From contig NZ_VFOS01000001.1 in NCBI RefSeq assembly GCF_006716265.1, forward strand, positions 992,001-1,056,000: DNA of 64,000 nt, given 5' to 3'. This DNA is from Rarobacter faecitabidus (GTDB lineage Bacteria; Actinomycetota; Actinomycetes; Actinomycetales; Cellulomonadaceae). The notes under the pieces are model-generated. The model did not search any database and was not told the origin of the DNA. It saw only the letters and a list, made by a program, of their open reading frames with translations. Made by a program: the position numbers and the translations under genes. Of this stretch, positions 39,682-50,255 are shown piece by piece; position 1 is the stretch's first letter; each line of letters begins with the position of its first letter.

Positions 39682-40833
39682 TCAGCCTAGCGCGACGGCG
39701 GACTCGTCCCTGGCTATCTCCGCGTAGGCCGCCGCCAGGAGCGTCGGATCGGGGCCCTCGAGGCGGCCCGGCGATCCGATCGAGTCGAGCACGACGAAGC
39801 GCAACATGGAGCCGCGCGACTTCTTGTCGCGCTGCATGGCCGCGAGCAACTGCTTCCATTTGTCCCCCCGGTACGTGATCGGAAGGCCGACGGCCGTCAG
39901 GATTTCGCGGTGCTTGGCTACGTCCTCGTCCGAAAGCCGCCCCGCGAGGCGCGCAAGCTCGGCGGCGTAGACCATGCCGACCGAGACGGCGGCGCCGTGC
40001 CGCCAGGCGTAGCGTTCGACCTGCTCTAGCGCGTGGCCGAACGTGTGGCCGTAGTTGAGGATCTCGCGGAGCGACGATTCGCGTAGATCCTCCGACACGA
40101 CGCGTGCCTTGACGGCGACCGAACGTTCGACGAGATCGCGCACGACGTCCCAGAGACGATCCGAAACGTTCGGCCAGTTGGCGAACCCGTGAGCGTTGGC
40201 GGACACCAGGTCGAGGATGACGGGGTCGGCGATGAAGCCGATCTTGATGATCTCGGCCAGGCCGGCGATCAGATCCCACTTGGGTAGCGTCTCCAGCGCG
40301 GCTAGATCGCACAGGACGCCTGCCGGCGGGTGGAACGCACCGACGAGGTTCTTGCCCTCGGCCGTGTTGATTCCGGTCTTTCCGCCGACCGCCGCATCGA
40401 CCATGGCGAGCAGGGTGGTGGGTATGTGGATGACCGAGATGCCGCGCAACCACGTCGCGGCCACGAATCCGGCGAGGTCGGTCGCGGTGCCGCCGCCGAT
40501 GGAGACGATCGCGTCTGAGCGCGTGAAGTCGGCTTGACCGAGGATCTGCCAGCAGAACTCCAGGACCTGGGCGCTCTTGGCGGTCTCCGCGTCGGGGATG
40601 ACGGCGAGGAGAGCCTCGTAGCCCTGCTCGACGAGGTCCTCGCGAACCCCCTGCGCGGTCGCCTCAAGGGACTCCGGATGAATGATCAGGACCTTGGCGA
40701 CCTTGCTGCCCAGAAGTCCGGGGAGTTCGCCGAGCAGGTGGCGGCCTACGACGACGTCGTAGGTGCGTTCGGCGTTGACTTCGATACGGGTGGGGGCGCT
40801 CGGTGTGTGATTCGGCGCGATCGGATCGCTCAT
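39682..40833 (-). CDS. aroB: 3-Dehydroquinate synthase
   Basis: Second step of the shikimate pathway; NAD- and metal-dependent. 383 aa. SIGGGTATDLAGFVAATWLR binds NAD; HIPTTLLAMVDAAVGGKTGI and KNLVGAFHPP are hallmark motifs; metal ligands are expected in the NYGHTFGHALE segment. It follows aroK after two bases. Order aroC-aroK-aroB is standard. Confidence 0.97.
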   Translation of the reverse strand: MSDPIAPNHTPSAPTRIEVNAERTYDVVVGRHLLGELPGLLGSKVAKVLIIHPESLEATAQGVREDLVEQGYEALLAVIPDAETAKSAQVLEFCWQILGQADFTRSDAIVSIGGGTATDLAGFVAATWLRGISVIHIPTTLLAMVDAAVGGKTGINTAEGKNLVGAFHPPAGVLCDLAALETLPKWDLIAGLAEIIKIGFIADPVILDLVSANAHGFANWPNVSDRLWDVVRDLVERSVAVKARVVSEDLRESSLREILNYGHTFGHALEQVERYAWRHGAAVSVGMVYAAELARLAGRLSDEDVAKHREILTAVGLPITYRGDKWKQLLAAMQRDKKSRGSMLRFVVLDSIGSPGRLEGPDPTLLAAAYAEIARDESAVALG

Positions 40834-40835
40834 GG

Positions 40836-41393
40836 CTAACTCCTGGAATCGGATTCCCGCGCAGCGACGTGCTGCGCGATTCTTTCGGCGATCTGATGCG
40901 GGGTGAGACGCGAGGTGTCGATAGTAACGGTCGCCACGGACTCGTAGGCACTGCGGCGCTCCTCGGCGAGGGCGCGGAACCTGGCGCGCGTGTCCCCCGC
41001 TAGCAGCGGCCGGTTGGTGTTGGAACTGCCCAATCGCTTCACTGCCACATCGACGTTCAGGTCGAGGAACACGATCGTTCCGCCGCGCTCTGCGTATTCG
41101 GCGAGGGCGGCGCGGTTCCGCTCGGGGATGGGCGCGCCACCACCGAGGGCGAGTACACCGCCGTTGGCCGTCAGGGCAAGGACGAGCGCTTCCGCCTCCA
41201 ATTGACGAAAGTGCGGTTCGCCGTGGCTTTCGAAGATCTGCGGAATGGACGAGCCCGCCGCGGCGACGATGTGTTCGTCCAGGTCCTGATAGGGCGCCGC
41301 GAGGCGCTTGGCGAGTGCGGATCCGACGGTGGACTTGCCGGCCCCCGGAGGGCCGACGAGCACGACGAGCGGACGCGAATCGGCGCTGGTCAC
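40836..41393 (-). CDS. aroK: Shikimate kinase
   Basis: Phosphorylates shikimate. 185 aa from the GTG at 41393, which overlaps the aroC stop by four bases; the longer frame is out of family. Walker [15 protein letters not shown], shikimate-binding [11 protein letters not shown] and [13 protein letters not shown], and the [12 protein letters not shown] lid with its arginine are present. Confidence 0.95.
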   Translation of the reverse strand: MTSADSRPLVVLVGPPGAGKSTVGSALAKRLAAPYQDLDEHIVAAAGSSIPQIFESHGEPHFRQLEAEALVLALTANGGVLALGGGAPIPERNRAALAEYAERGGTIVFLDLNVDVAVKRLGSSNTNRPLLAGDTRARFRALAEERRSAYESVATVTIDTSRLTPHQIAERIAQHVAARESDSRS

Positions 41394-42607
41394 CGGAGGT
41401 TTTCCGGGATGGAAGCGAGGTACGATTCCAGGTTGCGGCGCGTCTCGGGCACCGAGTCTCCCCCGAACTTCTCGAGCAAAGAATCCGCGAGGGTTAGCGC
41501 CACCATTGCCTCCGCCACGACAGCGGCGGGTTGGACCGCGCATACGTCGGAGCGCTGGTGCTGGGCCTGGGACGGTTCGCCGGTGACGACATCGACGGTG
41601 CGCAGTGCGCGGGGTACCGTGGAAATCGGCTTCATGGCGCCGCGTACGCGGATCACCTGGCCGTTCGACATTCCGCCTTCGATGCCCCCCGCGCGGTTCG
41701 AGAGTCGCTCGATCGTGCCCGATTCGCCGCGCACGATCTCGTCGTGGGCGGCCGAACCCTTGCGGGCCGCGGTCGCGAATCCGTCGCCTATCTCGACGCC
41801 CTTGAACGCCTGAATGCCCATGATCGCGGCCGCGAGGCGCGCGTCGAGACGGCGATCCCAGTGCGTGTAGGAGCCGATGCCGCTTGGCACGCCGTAGACG
41901 AGGACTTCTACCACACCGCCGAGGGTATCGCCGTCCTTCTGCGTCTGGTCGATCAGGCTGACGATCTTGGCGGAGGTTTCCGTGTCGAGCACGCGCGCCG
42001 GATCGGCATCGAGCGCGGCGACGTCCGCCGGGGTCGGAAGCGGGTTCTCGTCGGGGACGCGGATGCCACCGATCTCGAGGACGTGTGAGACGAGTTCGAT
42101 GCCGGCGACTTGCTTGAGGAGTGCCGCGGCGATCGTCCCGAGCGCTACGCGCGTGGCCGTCTCTCGCGCCGAGGCGCGTTCGAGGACCGGGCGCGCGTCA
42201 TCGAAGCCGTACTTGCGCATCCCGATCAGGTCGGCGTGTCCAGGTCGGGGGCGCGTGAGCGGACGATTGCGCGCGATCTCGCGCTCGTCCCCCGTGCCCG
42301 CATCCTTGAGCAGCGCCTCGCGTGGAACCGGATCAGCAGCCATCACGTCGACCCACTTGGGCCACTCGGTGTTGCCAATGGTGACTGCGAGTGGTCCACC
42401 CTGCGTCACTCCGTGCCGCAGGCCCGCCAGTACCGAAACCTCGTCCTGCTCGAACTTCTGGCGCGAGCCGCGGCCATAGCCGAGGCGGCGTCGCGCCAGC
42501 GCGGCGCGGATGTCGTCCGTCACGAGGTCGAGTCCGGCGGGCACCCCCTCGATGATTCCTACAAGGGCGGGACCGTGCGATTCACCAGATGTCAACCAAC
42601 GAAGCAT
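41390..42607 (-). CDS. aroC: Chorismate synthase
   Basis: Makes chorismate from EPSP using reduced FMN. 405 aa from ATG at 42607 ([21 protein letters not shown] split here as [12 protein letters not shown] and ALVGIIEG), with GGGAAG upstream. [42 protein letters not shown] and the C-terminal [18 protein letters not shown] are typical. It lies directly after the pilus/FN3 cluster and before aroK. Confidence 0.96.
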   Translation of the reverse strand: MLRWLTSGESHGPALVGIIEGVPAGLDLVTDDIRAALARRRLGYGRGSRQKFEQDEVSVLAGLRHGVTQGGPLAVTIGNTEWPKWVDVMAADPVPREALLKDAGTGDEREIARNRPLTRPRPGHADLIGMRKYGFDDARPVLERASARETATRVALGTIAAALLKQVAGIELVSHVLEIGGIRVPDENPLPTPADVAALDADPARVLDTETSAKIVSLIDQTQKDGDTLGGVVEVLVYGVPSGIGSYTHWDRRLDARLAAAIMGIQAFKGVEIGDGFATAARKGSAAHDEIVRGESGTIERLSNRAGGIEGGMSNGQVIRVRGAMKPISTVPRALRTVDVVTGEPSQAQHQRSDVCAVQPAAVVAEAMVALTLADSLLEKFGGDSVPETRRNLESYLASIPENLR

Positions 42608-42710
42608 GCATCTATCTTCCCATGTTCCGCGCAAGCCCATCGCCGCCACCGATGCGGCGATCTCCTGCGGATCGATCGAATCGGCGGCGGCGACGGGCGC
42701 TTCGAGTGGA

Positions 42711-45700
42711 CTACTTGCGCACTACGCTGACGGCCCGGCTCGGAACTGCATTGCCCAGCGCATTGGTAGCGATCACCCGGAAGTAGACGGACTTTCCGCG
42801 CTTGCCCTTCGTGGTCACGAGCTTCAACTTGGTGGCCGCAAGCTTCTTGACCTTTTTCCACTTCGTGCCGTTGTTGGAGAACTGCACAGTGTACGCGGTG
42901 ACCTTCGCGCCGTTGGCACCCGCCTTGCTCCACTTGACGGTGATCTTGCCCTTCTTGCTGGACTTGGCAGTGATCTTTGCTGGAGCGATGGGCTTGCCAG
43001 CTGGCGTCACTGTCATCGGGGCCGAGTAGGAGCCAAGTCCGACCTTGGTGCGGGCAGCGACTCGAATCTGATGGGCCTTGCCATTGGCGAGACCAGTGAC
43101 AGTCGTCTTGGTTACCTCCGCTTTGACGGAACCCGCACCCTTCCATGCGCCGGATCCCTGGCGGACTTCGATCACGTAGCCGGTGATATCACCATTGGGT
43201 TGCGCAGGAGCGACCCATGAGACGGTCACCTGCCTGTCACCGCGCTTCACCGCAACGTTCCGAGGGGCAGAGGCGGTCCCCAGGGTGCTTACGGACACTG
43301 TCTCGGCTGGGCCGACACCCACCCCGTTGATCGCCGCGACCGAGACGTGGTAGGACGTGGCGTTCGCAAGGCGGTCGAGGGTGTATCGGGACGTAATGGC
43401 CGGGAGGTTGATAGTTGTCCAGGTGACGTCTGCACTACGACGGTATGCGAGTTGATAGCCGGTGATGGCGGAGCCGCCGGTGCTCGCACCGCTGAGTCGC
43501 CCAATGGTCAGGTCAAGTTGGCCAAGTTTCGCGGTGACCGTCAGTGTGGGGGCGACGATCGGCTTCGTGGCCGTTTCCTTTTCCGCAACGTCGGACCAGG
43601 GGCCGATCCCCTCGGTGTTCTTCGCGGCAACCCGAAACTGGTACTTTTTGCCGGGCAACAGACTGGTGACCAGCATGGAGGGTTCACCGGGCGTTGTTTG
43701 CTGCACGGCGGCATCCGCCCAGTCGGTATCGGTGGTGTACTCGCGGTACGCGACTATGTAGATCAAGGGCTGGTCAGTTCCAGCGTTCGCGCCGGTGAGG
43801 GCCGTCCAGGTGAGTTTGGCGCCCGTGCCTTCGAGTGTGACGGCGGGCTTGGCGACTTTGGCCGGGACGGTCCGGACGGTGAAAGCACGGGTGGCGGACA
43901 CATTCAACACTTTGAGTGCGCTTCCGGCGCCCACGGGTTCCGCGAGAGCGCGCACCCGCCACTGGTACTGTTTCCCGGCAGTCAGCGCGTCAGGTATCGC
44001 AAACGATGTCGCCACCGTCTCGTAGCTCTTGATGGCCTGGGTGAACGCCGCGTCGTCAGCGATCTGCACCTGATAGCGGACGGCCCCGCCCACAGTGGAG
44101 GTCCAGCGCAGAACGCGGTCGACCGATGGCAGTACAGCGGCATCGGCCGTGGTCAGGGTCGTTGTCCCGGTTCCGATGGTGAATCCGGTCCCGGTGCGCC
44201 AGTTACTTGCATTCGTACCGGAATCGATGGCGCGCACTTCCCATTCGTAGGCACCTTGCCCGAGTTCGTTGAGGGTGGACGAGACCTGCCCAACATTGTT
44301 GACCGTGGTCCAGGTGGATGACCCTACGAGCCGGTAATGGAGTTCGTATTTGACTGCTGCCGACACGACATTCCAGGACAGCGTTGCCGAACCGCCGGAG
44401 ATTGCGGTGACCGGGTTGGTCGTCGGGGCAGAGATTCCCACGGTGAACGGGCCGTACGCCGTGGTTCTTCCGGGGTTCCCGTTGGCATCGAGTGGCGCGA
44501 CCTCGAAACTGTAGTTGTTCCCGAAGGGCAACTGGGTGTCGGTCATGGGTGACGGGAAGGTCGTGTCGGTGGATGTGGCAGGTTTTTGCGCCACGTAGAA
44601 GGGGTATTCGAGTTTCTTAGTGACCCCGATCTGGGTACCGCCGTTGAGGATCCGGATCTGGTAGCCGCGGCTGCCGCCGTCTTGCAGGCCTGATACCTGC
44701 TGCGGGTTCCAACTGAGCAGAGCCGAGCCGTCCTCCTGCGTGATGGCTGCAAGACCGGTGAGTTGCGTACTTGCCTTGGTCCAACTGAAGGCGTCAACGC
44801 TGAGGTCGTTCAGGAACCAGTAGGCCGAACTCGTCCATGAATACCCGGTGCGGGTGGGATCAATTGGGCGAACGGCCGCGAAGTACGGGTTAGCGGTCTG
44901 GTTGTCTTTGAACACACCATTGATGCGGAGTTTCCGGCTGGGCGTGCGGAAGGAGGCGATGGGGTTGGTGCGCGTCGCGTCGGTGAAGAGTTCCACTTGG
45001 TACCCCGGCGCGAAGCCGCCGGTGCCGTTTCCGGCAAGGTTCCAGGTCATCAGCGGTGCGGGATGGCCGATCTTTGTCGGCGGGTTATCCGCGGTGAAGG
45101 CCGACTGGTCCAAGGTGACGGCCGTGCTGCTTGGTGCGGTGCGGTCCTCATCTTTGATGGTGAAGTAGCGCATCGGTGACGGGTTGGAAATGAGCACGTC
45201 TGCGGGGAACGTCCCTGGGGACGATGAGCCCGATTGGTAGCCGGTCGAGAGCGAACCGGCATAGTCGATCGCCTGCACCTGCCAGCTGTATGTCCAGTCA
45301 CTACGTGGCTGGATCTGCTTCGTCACGTCGGACACCCAAAGGCAGTCCCCATGAGACTTGAGATTGTCGCTCAGTCCCGTGCCATCGAACTTGTAAGCGA
45401 TGATCGTTGCGGACGTGGCTCCAGTGCGGCAGTAGACGTTGCCGGTCGGCCCGTACACGGTGACCAGGTAGAACGTGGCGCGTGGCAGTGGTTCCCAGGT
45501 CAACTCGAAGTCGGCTAGGTACATCTCTGGCGGCGTTCCCGGGTTGGTAGAGCCGGTGAGCGCCTCGGGGTAGACGAGCTCATCTGTTGGGTCGCTGGCG
45601 CTTGGTCCGACCTGCTTCTGCCATTTTTTCTTGAACTCCAGGACGGGCGACGAGGTTCCGGTGTTTCCGGCCGCATCCAGAGGAGTGACCTGCCAGAAGC

Positions 45701-46643
45701 GGCCCACGTTTGGCAGCGTTGACGTTGGGATGTACGTGGTTGTGAAGACGTCAACCGTCTTGGGCTCCAGAATCGAACCGTCGGCCTCGTTGCGCCCCGT
45801 CCCGAACGTGAGTCGGTACTTAGCCGCTCCTGGTACAGCGTCCCAGGAGAACTTCAGGTCCGATTGGACTTCTCCTGGCACGTCCGTCAGGTCCCTGGGG
45901 CGCAGATTCGTTGGTGGCAGGTTCCAGACGAGTTGGAATTGGCTCTCCGTCGAATAGGGGCCGTACCTGGTTGGGGTTGCCGCCGTTGTGCCGTTGTAAA
46001 GCACGGCGCGCACCCGCCACTTCCAGGTGAGTGTCTGCTGGCTGGCATCGTCGCGGCGTTTCAGGGGTGCGGTGGGTGTGAAAGATGTTCCTTTGACCGT
46101 CGTGGTGACTAATCCAGGATTACCCGAATCGAAGACATCGGAGGTGTACTGCAACTCGTATCCGACTGCACCTGTGACGGGTGCCCAGTGGAAAGTAGTG
46201 GGGGCCGGGTAGGCGATAGTCGTGACGCCGCTCCCAGCAGGAGCAATCAGTGACGGGGCGAGAGTTCCGTCGACGCTCACTGCGGAGGTCGGCGACGGCA
46301 GACCTTCACCGGTGAATGCCTGCGAATAGGAGCGCACGCGCCAATAGAGTTCCGTCGCAGCGTCGGTCACCAGAGGATACGGAGAAATCCAATCGAGAGC
46401 ATAGGTGTTCACAGTCGACACGGATCCACTCGCGAAGGAGGGGTCAGCGGACCATTCGAGGCGATATGCGCTCGCACCGGTCGCGGCTATCCACTGAAAG
46501 TGAACCGTCCCGTCCGCCGATGCGCTAGCCGACAATCCCGTTGGTGCGTCGGGCCCGGCCGCGTTGGCTACGCCTGCGGACTCGCCCGCCAACGCCGTCA
46601 ATAGGATTGCGAGGAAAGCGGCGATGCGCCCTCGAACTGTCAC
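42711..46643 (-). CDS. Large secreted protein made of fibronectin type III domains
   Basis: 1310 aa. Residues 1-28 are a signal peptide ending GVANA. The rest is a string of roughly a dozen FN3-like domains; repeated cues are W-x-P/W-x-A strands, Y-x-L/Y-x-V strands and 'G(T/K)xYxxRVxA' patterns such as [19 protein letters not shown] and [19 protein letters not shown]. The final domains are the most canonical; the N-terminal ones are more divergent and longer. There is no LPXTG, no C-terminal helix and no choline or SLH repeat, so it is either released or held non-covalently. It lies 25 bases after pilO, on the same strand, which suggests a pilus-associated surface protein. Adhesion is inferred. 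Confidence 0.88.
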   Translation of the reverse strand: MTVRGRIAAFLAILLTALAGESAGVANAAGPDAPTGLSASASADGTVHFQWIAATGASAYRLEWSADPSFASGSVSTVNTYALDWISPYPLVTDAATELYWRVRSYSQAFTGEGLPSPTSAVSVDGTLAPSLIAPAGSGVTTIAYPAPTTFHWAPVTGAVGYELQYTSDVFDSGNPGLVTTTVKGTSFTPTAPLKRRDDASQQTLTWKWRVRAVLYNGTTAATPTRYGPYSTESQFQLVWNLPPTNLRPRDLTDVPGEVQSDLKFSWDAVPGAAKYRLTFGTGRNEADGSILEPKTVDVFTTTYIPTSTLPNVGRFWQVTPLDAAGNTGTSSPVLEFKKKWQKQVGPSASDPTDELVYPEALTGSTNPGTPPEMYLADFELTWEPLPRATFYLVTVYGPTGNVYCRTGATSATIIAYKFDGTGLSDNLKSHGDCLWVSDVTKQIQPRSDWTYSWQVQAIDYAGSLSTGYQSGSSSPGTFPADVLISNPSPMRYFTIKDEDRTAPSSTAVTLDQSAFTADNPPTKIGHPAPLMTWNLAGNGTGGFAPGYQVELFTDATRTNPIASFRTPSRKLRINGVFKDNQTANPYFAAVRPIDPTRTGYSWTSSAYWFLNDLSVDAFSWTKASTQLTGLAAITQEDGSALLSWNPQQVSGLQDGGSRGYQIRILNGGTQIGVTKKLEYPFYVAQKPATSTDTTFPSPMTDTQLPFGNNYSFEVAPLDANGNPGRTTAYGPFTVGISAPTTNPVTAISGGSATLSWNVVSAAVKYELHYRLVGSSTWTTVNNVGQVSSTLNELGQGAYEWEVRAIDSGTNASNWRTGTGFTIGTGTTTLTTADAAVLPSVDRVLRWTSTVGGAVRYQVQIADDAAFTQAIKSYETVATSFAIPDALTAGKQYQWRVRALAEPVGAGSALKVLNVSATRAFTVRTVPAKVAKPAVTLEGTGAKLTWTALTGANAGTDQPLIYIVAYREYTTDTDWADAAVQQTTPGEPSMLVTSLLPGKKYQFRVAAKNTEGIGPWSDVAEKETATKPIVAPTLTVTAKLGQLDLTIGRLSGASTGGSAITGYQLAYRRSADVTWTTINLPAITSRYTLDRLANATSYHVSVAAINGVGVGPAETVSVSTLGTASAPRNVAVKRGDRQVTVSWVAPAQPNGDITGYVIEVRQGSGAWKGAGSVKAEVTKTTVTGLANGKAHQIRVAARTKVGLGSYSAPMTVTPAGKPIAPAKITAKSSKKGKITVKWSKAGANGAKVTAYTVQFSNNGTKWKKVKKLAATKLKLVTTKGKRGKSVYFRVIATNALGNAVPSRAVSVVRK

Positions 46644-46668
46644 GTCTGACTCCTGACCTCGTCGGTAC

Positions 46669-47508
46669 TCAGTTAGTTCCTGTCATGGGGCTGCCCTCAC
46701 CCTTGGTGGTCGGGAGCTCTTCTTTCTCAATGTTCTCATCATCAGTTGCGGTCGTGGCCGCCTCCGGATCCACCAGCACCGAGAGCTGGCCCTCGATGGT
46801 GAGCGCGAGTTGACCGGCCTCACTGTCGCCCGTACCCGCTCCGCTACCACCGGATCCGGAGAGTCCCGAGATGAGCAGAATGCGCTGCTCACTCATTTGG
46901 AGGGTACGGACGAGCGCGAGGACGTCGGAGTACGATCCCTGCACGTCAATCGAGACGGGTACCACGTAGAAGTCACTGAAGGCGGGCTTGGATGCATTGG
47001 TCTCTTCCTGCGAAGTCGCGGTCGGCGTCGTTTCCTCGCCTGCAGTCGCTGTATCCGCTGTTGTGTCTGCCGGCGGGTCCGCCTGTGGCTTGGATACTGC
47101 CTCAGCGCCCTTCGCGACCGCCGCCGATTCGACCTCGGCGTTCGTAACCGTCACCTTGGTCGCTGTAGCGAAGGAGACGCTGGTCACCTCAACGTTTCGC
47201 TCATCGGCCATCGCTGCGAATTGACGTTGAAACTCTTGGGTCTCGAGCGTCGTGGGCACCTGCACGCGGAGCTCGTTAAGGAGCCCCTTGTAGTCGTCCA
47301 GTTGCGCGAATTGGGCCTTGAGTCGGTTCACCTCGGCCTGCGCCTGGTCGTTGCGCGACTCCTGATCCTCGGCCTGGGAATTGGAATCCGCGGCATTATC
47401 CAGGAGCGGCTTTGCCGCCAGCAGCACGCCGACCACAATGATTATCACCGAGATGAAGACCGCGAGAATGGTCCACAGCCTGGCCTTGCTTGCGGCCTTA
47501 GGGCTCAT
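46669..47508 (-). CDS. pilO: Type IV pilus alignment protein PilO-like
   Basis: Inner-membrane protein that dimerises with PilN and links the motor to the pilus. 279 aa: one membrane helix (about 11-32), a coiled coil with SNSQAEDQESRNDQAQAEVN to about 75, then a ferredoxin-like PilO domain (LLNELRVQVPTTLETQEFQR). A 45-residue acidic Thr/Ala/Pro-rich linker (about 137-180) interrupts the domain, unusual for PilO. The domain resumes with FYVVPVSIDVQGSYSDVLAL. The tail is acidic. The ATG overlaps pilN by four bases. Confidence 0.85.
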   Translation of the reverse strand: MSPKAASKARLWTILAVFISVIIIVVGVLLAAKPLLDNAADSNSQAEDQESRNDQAQAEVNRLKAQFAQLDDYKGLLNELRVQVPTTLETQEFQRQFAAMADERNVEVTSVSFATATKVTVTNAEVESAAVAKGAEAVSKPQADPPADTTADTATAGEETTPTATSQEETNASKPAFSDFYVVPVSIDVQGSYSDVLALVRTLQMSEQRILLISGLSGSGGSGAGTGDSEAGQLALTIEGQLSVLVDPEAATTATDDENIEKEELPTTKGEGSPMTGTN

Positions 47509-48290
47509 TTCTTCTCCCCCGAATCTGCGGCGTCGGCAGTGTCGGCACCGACTTCACGATCTTTGAATTCGCGGTGCGCCAGCGCACGCTCATTAATTTG
47601 GACGGTCACGCTCACGGTGTAGTTCGCGACGCCTTTGCCTCCGGCGGTGCCACCCTCGTTGAGCGTGGAGTCGAGGATCGTGGCGTCCTGCAGGCCGGGA
47701 ATGATGTTCAGCGCATCGGCCCAGTCCGACGCATCGGGCAGGGTAGGTGAGGTCGCCGAGAAACTGATAGTTCCGAGCCCGGTCGCGAGCGTAGGGTCCG
47801 ATACGTCGGGCGCGGGAGAGGTGGGCGAGGCCTGCTCGACCTCGAACTTGTCGATCGTCACTCCTGGCGGGAGTTGCGCGGCGATAGCGTCGATGTAATC
47901 GGCCCAGCCGACCTCGGTGACCACGGAGAAGTCGCGGACCTTCTTCGTCGCGTTGATCGACTTGATGACGTTGGTGACCTCCGAATACTTCTTCTTCTCG
48001 GCGACGAGCTGGGTCGACCGATCCTGCGCGTCGGCGAGGCGATTGTCCGCGTTCAACTTCAGCAGGTACGTGCCCGCGATCGCGAGGATGACCGCAGCGA
48101 CCACGCCGAGCACGCAGTAGATCAGCACTCGGCGTCGCGCACTCAGGCGCCGGCCGTCGCGCACCTCGGGCGGAAGCAGGTCGATCTGCGGAAGGCCACT
48201 GGGATTCGCGCGCTGGGGTTCGCGCGCGGGAGCGGCCGAGTCCGGAGTCGAGGCCGCCTTCTTCTTACCGATGGTCATGTTGAGGTCCAT
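47505..48290 (-). CDS. pilN: Type IV pilus alignment protein PilN-like
   Basis: 261 aa. The cytoplasmic N-terminus contains PQIDLLPPEVRDGRR, matching the PilN motif (I/V)NLLP that docks into PilM. One membrane helix follows (about 58-80), then a coiled coil and a periplasm-side-like domain with YIDAIAAQLPPGVTIDKFEV. In a monoderm this domain lies between membrane and wall. It overlaps pilM by one base (TGATG). No pilP or pilQ is present, as expected without an outer membrane. Confidence 0.88.
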   Translation of the reverse strand: MDLNMTIGKKKAASTPDSAAPAREPQRANPSGLPQIDLLPPEVRDGRRLSARRRVLIYCVLGVVAAVILAIAGTYLLKLNADNRLADAQDRSTQLVAEKKKYSEVTNVIKSINATKKVRDFSVVTEVGWADYIDAIAAQLPPGVTIDKFEVEQASPTSPAPDVSDPTLATGLGTISFSATSPTLPDASDWADALNIIPGLQDATILDSTLNEGGTAGGKGVANYTVSVTVQINERALAHREFKDREVGADTADAADSGEKK

Positions 48291-49351
48291 CAGGCATACA
48301 CTCCTACTCCGTATGCGAGGCCGATGACGATCGCGGTTTGCGCTGCATGCGCCCGCAGCGCTGCGGGATCGCCAGCGCTCTTCGCGATCGCGAGGCCGTC
48401 GAAGGGATCGCCGAGAACGACGTTGAGCCGGCTCGCGCTGGCCAGGTACTGTCCCAGGCCGGGCAGGTGCGCGCTTCCACCCGTGAGCGATACGACTTCC
48501 ACGTGTCGCCCCCCTGAGGCGGTCGTGAAGTAGGAGAACGTTCCGCGAATGGACTCGACAAGCTTCGTCACGATCTCGGTCATGGCCGCGGCGCCCTCGT
48601 GCATGTCCGGTACCTTAGAGGCGCCCAATCCGAACTCCCGCTTGAACTGCTCGGCGCTCTCGGGTGATATTCCCTGCGCGCGCGCCAGCGCGTCGGTGAT
48701 GTTCTGACCGCCCAAGGGCAGAGCTCGAACGAAGAGCGGCACCCCGTCCACAGCGATCGACACTGTCGTGATTCGGGCGCCTATGTCGACGAAGGCCACG
48801 TTGCCTCGGCCAAGCGCGCCGCGGGTCATGGATCGCAGCAACGCAAGTGCGTTGAGGTCCACCCCGACCGGCGCGAGTCCTGCATCGATCGCGGTATTCA
48901 CGTTGGCGGCTACGGTGTCCCGGGACGCGGCAACGAGCATTCCCTCGTAGGACTTGACACCCGCGTCCATGACCTCACCGATCGGGTAGAAGTCGAGCAG
49001 TGCCTCGTCAACGGGCATGGGAAGCAGGTCTTGCACCTGGTAGGACAGGGAATTGCGCAACTCCGTCAGCGGAGCCCACGGCAGGGTGACGGACCGGGCC
49101 GCGACGCGCTGGTTCCCGACCCCGAGGATCACCTCTTTGCTGCTGAAACCGGCGCGGGCGAAGAGCGTCTTGATGGCGCTGGCCACGACCTTCTGATCGA
49201 CGACCTCTCCGTCACGCACGGCGTCGAGAGGCAGCGCCACCTCGTGATAATGCCGCAACTGGGCGTCCGTACCACCGGTTCCGAACTCCACCTCCGCTGC
49301 GCGAACGGCTGTGGTCCCGATATCGAGACCAATCGAACGATGCTTGGCCAC
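48290..49351 (-). CDS. pilM: Type IV pilus assembly ATPase-like protein PilM
   Basis: Actin/FtsA-like cytoplasmic protein that binds PilN and connects to the PilB/PilT motors. 353 aa. GLDIGTTAVRAAEVEFG is the phosphate-1 loop; AFVDIGARITTVSI and SLTGGSAHLPGLGQYL are the later nucleotide motifs. DLLPMPVDEALLDFYPI is typical of PilM. The GTG start at 49351 has AGAGG upstream. Order pilM-pilN-pilO is the standard one. Confidence 0.93.
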   Translation of the reverse strand: MAKHRSIGLDIGTTAVRAAEVEFGTGGTDAQLRHYHEVALPLDAVRDGEVVDQKVVASAIKTLFARAGFSSKEVILGVGNQRVAARSVTLPWAPLTELRNSLSYQVQDLLPMPVDEALLDFYPIGEVMDAGVKSYEGMLVAASRDTVAANVNTAIDAGLAPVGVDLNALALLRSMTRGALGRGNVAFVDIGARITTVSIAVDGVPLFVRALPLGGQNITDALARAQGISPESAEQFKREFGLGASKVPDMHEGAAAMTEIVTKLVESIRGTFSYFTTASGGRHVEVVSLTGGSAHLPGLGQYLASASRLNVVLGDPFDGLAIAKSAGDPAALRAHAAQTAIVIGLAYGVGVYA

Positions 49352-49430
49352 TATGTTGCCTCTCTTATTCGGGCGCTATTGCTACGACCTATCGGCATGC
49401 CCTGCCCCGTCCTTGAGATCGATCATGGCC

Positions 49431-50255
49431 TTACGTGAAGATCTGCAGGTAACTCGACCAGAGCGCCCTCCCCCACATCACCCCGACCATGGCGCCTGCA
49501 AGCATCCACGGGCCGAACGGAATGCCCGATTTCCTGGACGCCCGACCTGTCAGGAGAAGCACGCCGCTGAAGACTCCGCCCAAGAGGAAGGCGGAGAATG
49601 CGCCGATGATCAACGGTCCCCACCCGAGCCAAGACAACGCGAATCCCAGCAGTCCGGCCAACTTCACGTCGCCCAATCCCATTCCACCCGGGTAGACGAT
49701 CGCGGCCACGAAATAGAACGCGAACAGCGATGCCGCACCAATCAACGCTCGCCACAAAGGCCACAGCTCACTCGAGCCGGCGTGCGCGTCGATCAATGTC
49801 TGCGCCCCTAGCAGCACCGGCACGACGATATACGACGGCAGAACTATCGAATCGGGGAGTCGGTGCACGTCGAGGTCGATCAGCGCTAGCGCGATTGCCA
49901 CTGCGCCCAGGTAGGCAAAAGCCAAGGCGGTGAATGTGACACCAAAGTGCCACAGCACCAAGGCGAAGAGCACACCGGTCGCGAGTTCGACGAGTGGGTA
50001 GCGAAGATTGATCGGCAGACGGCACGCCCGGCAACGCGCTCGAAGGGCAACCCAGGAGATGAGCGGAACGTTCTCCCACCAACTCAGGGTGTGCCCGCAG
50101 CGCGGGCACGCGCTTGAAGGTGAAACCACCGATTCGCCTCGCGGCACGCGCCAGATGACAACGTTCAGGAACGATCCGATGACGAGTCCCAAGACGCCGG
50201 CAAGAATAGTAGCCAGAATGCGCGCTGAAGTGCCGTCCAGTAGCTCCGGGATCAC
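49431..50255 (-). CDS. pilD: Prepilin peptidase / N-methyltransferase
   Basis: Cleaves the leader of all prepilins after Gly and methylates the new N-terminus. 274 aa from the GTG at 50255, which overlaps the minor-pilin stop by four bases; the longer frame lies inside that gene. The N-terminal methylase domain has the zinc pairs SACPRCGHTLSWWENVPL and ARCRACRLPI. The aspartyl active sites are ALIDLDVHRLPD and GGMGLGDVKLAGLLG. About eight membrane helices. Substrates are the five pilins between 50252 and 56581. Confidence 0.95.
   Translation of the reverse strand: MIPELLDGTSARILATILAGVLGLVIGSFLNVVIWRVPRGESVVSPSSACPRCGHTLSWWENVPLISWVALRARCRACRLPINLRYPLVELATGVLFALVLWHFGVTFTALAFAYLGAVAIALALIDLDVHRLPDSIVLPSYIVVPVLLGAQTLIDAHAGSSELWPLWRALIGAASLFAFYFVAAIVYPGGMGLGDVKLAGLLGFALSWLGWGPLIIGAFSAFLLGGVFSGVLLLTGRASRKSGIPFGPWMLAGAMVGVMWGRALWSSYLQIFT

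Noticed and set aside
42711-42800. Sortase anchor on the FN3 protein
   Set aside because: The C-terminus ends in an FN3 strand with no LPXTG-like motif, hydrophobic helix or charged tail.
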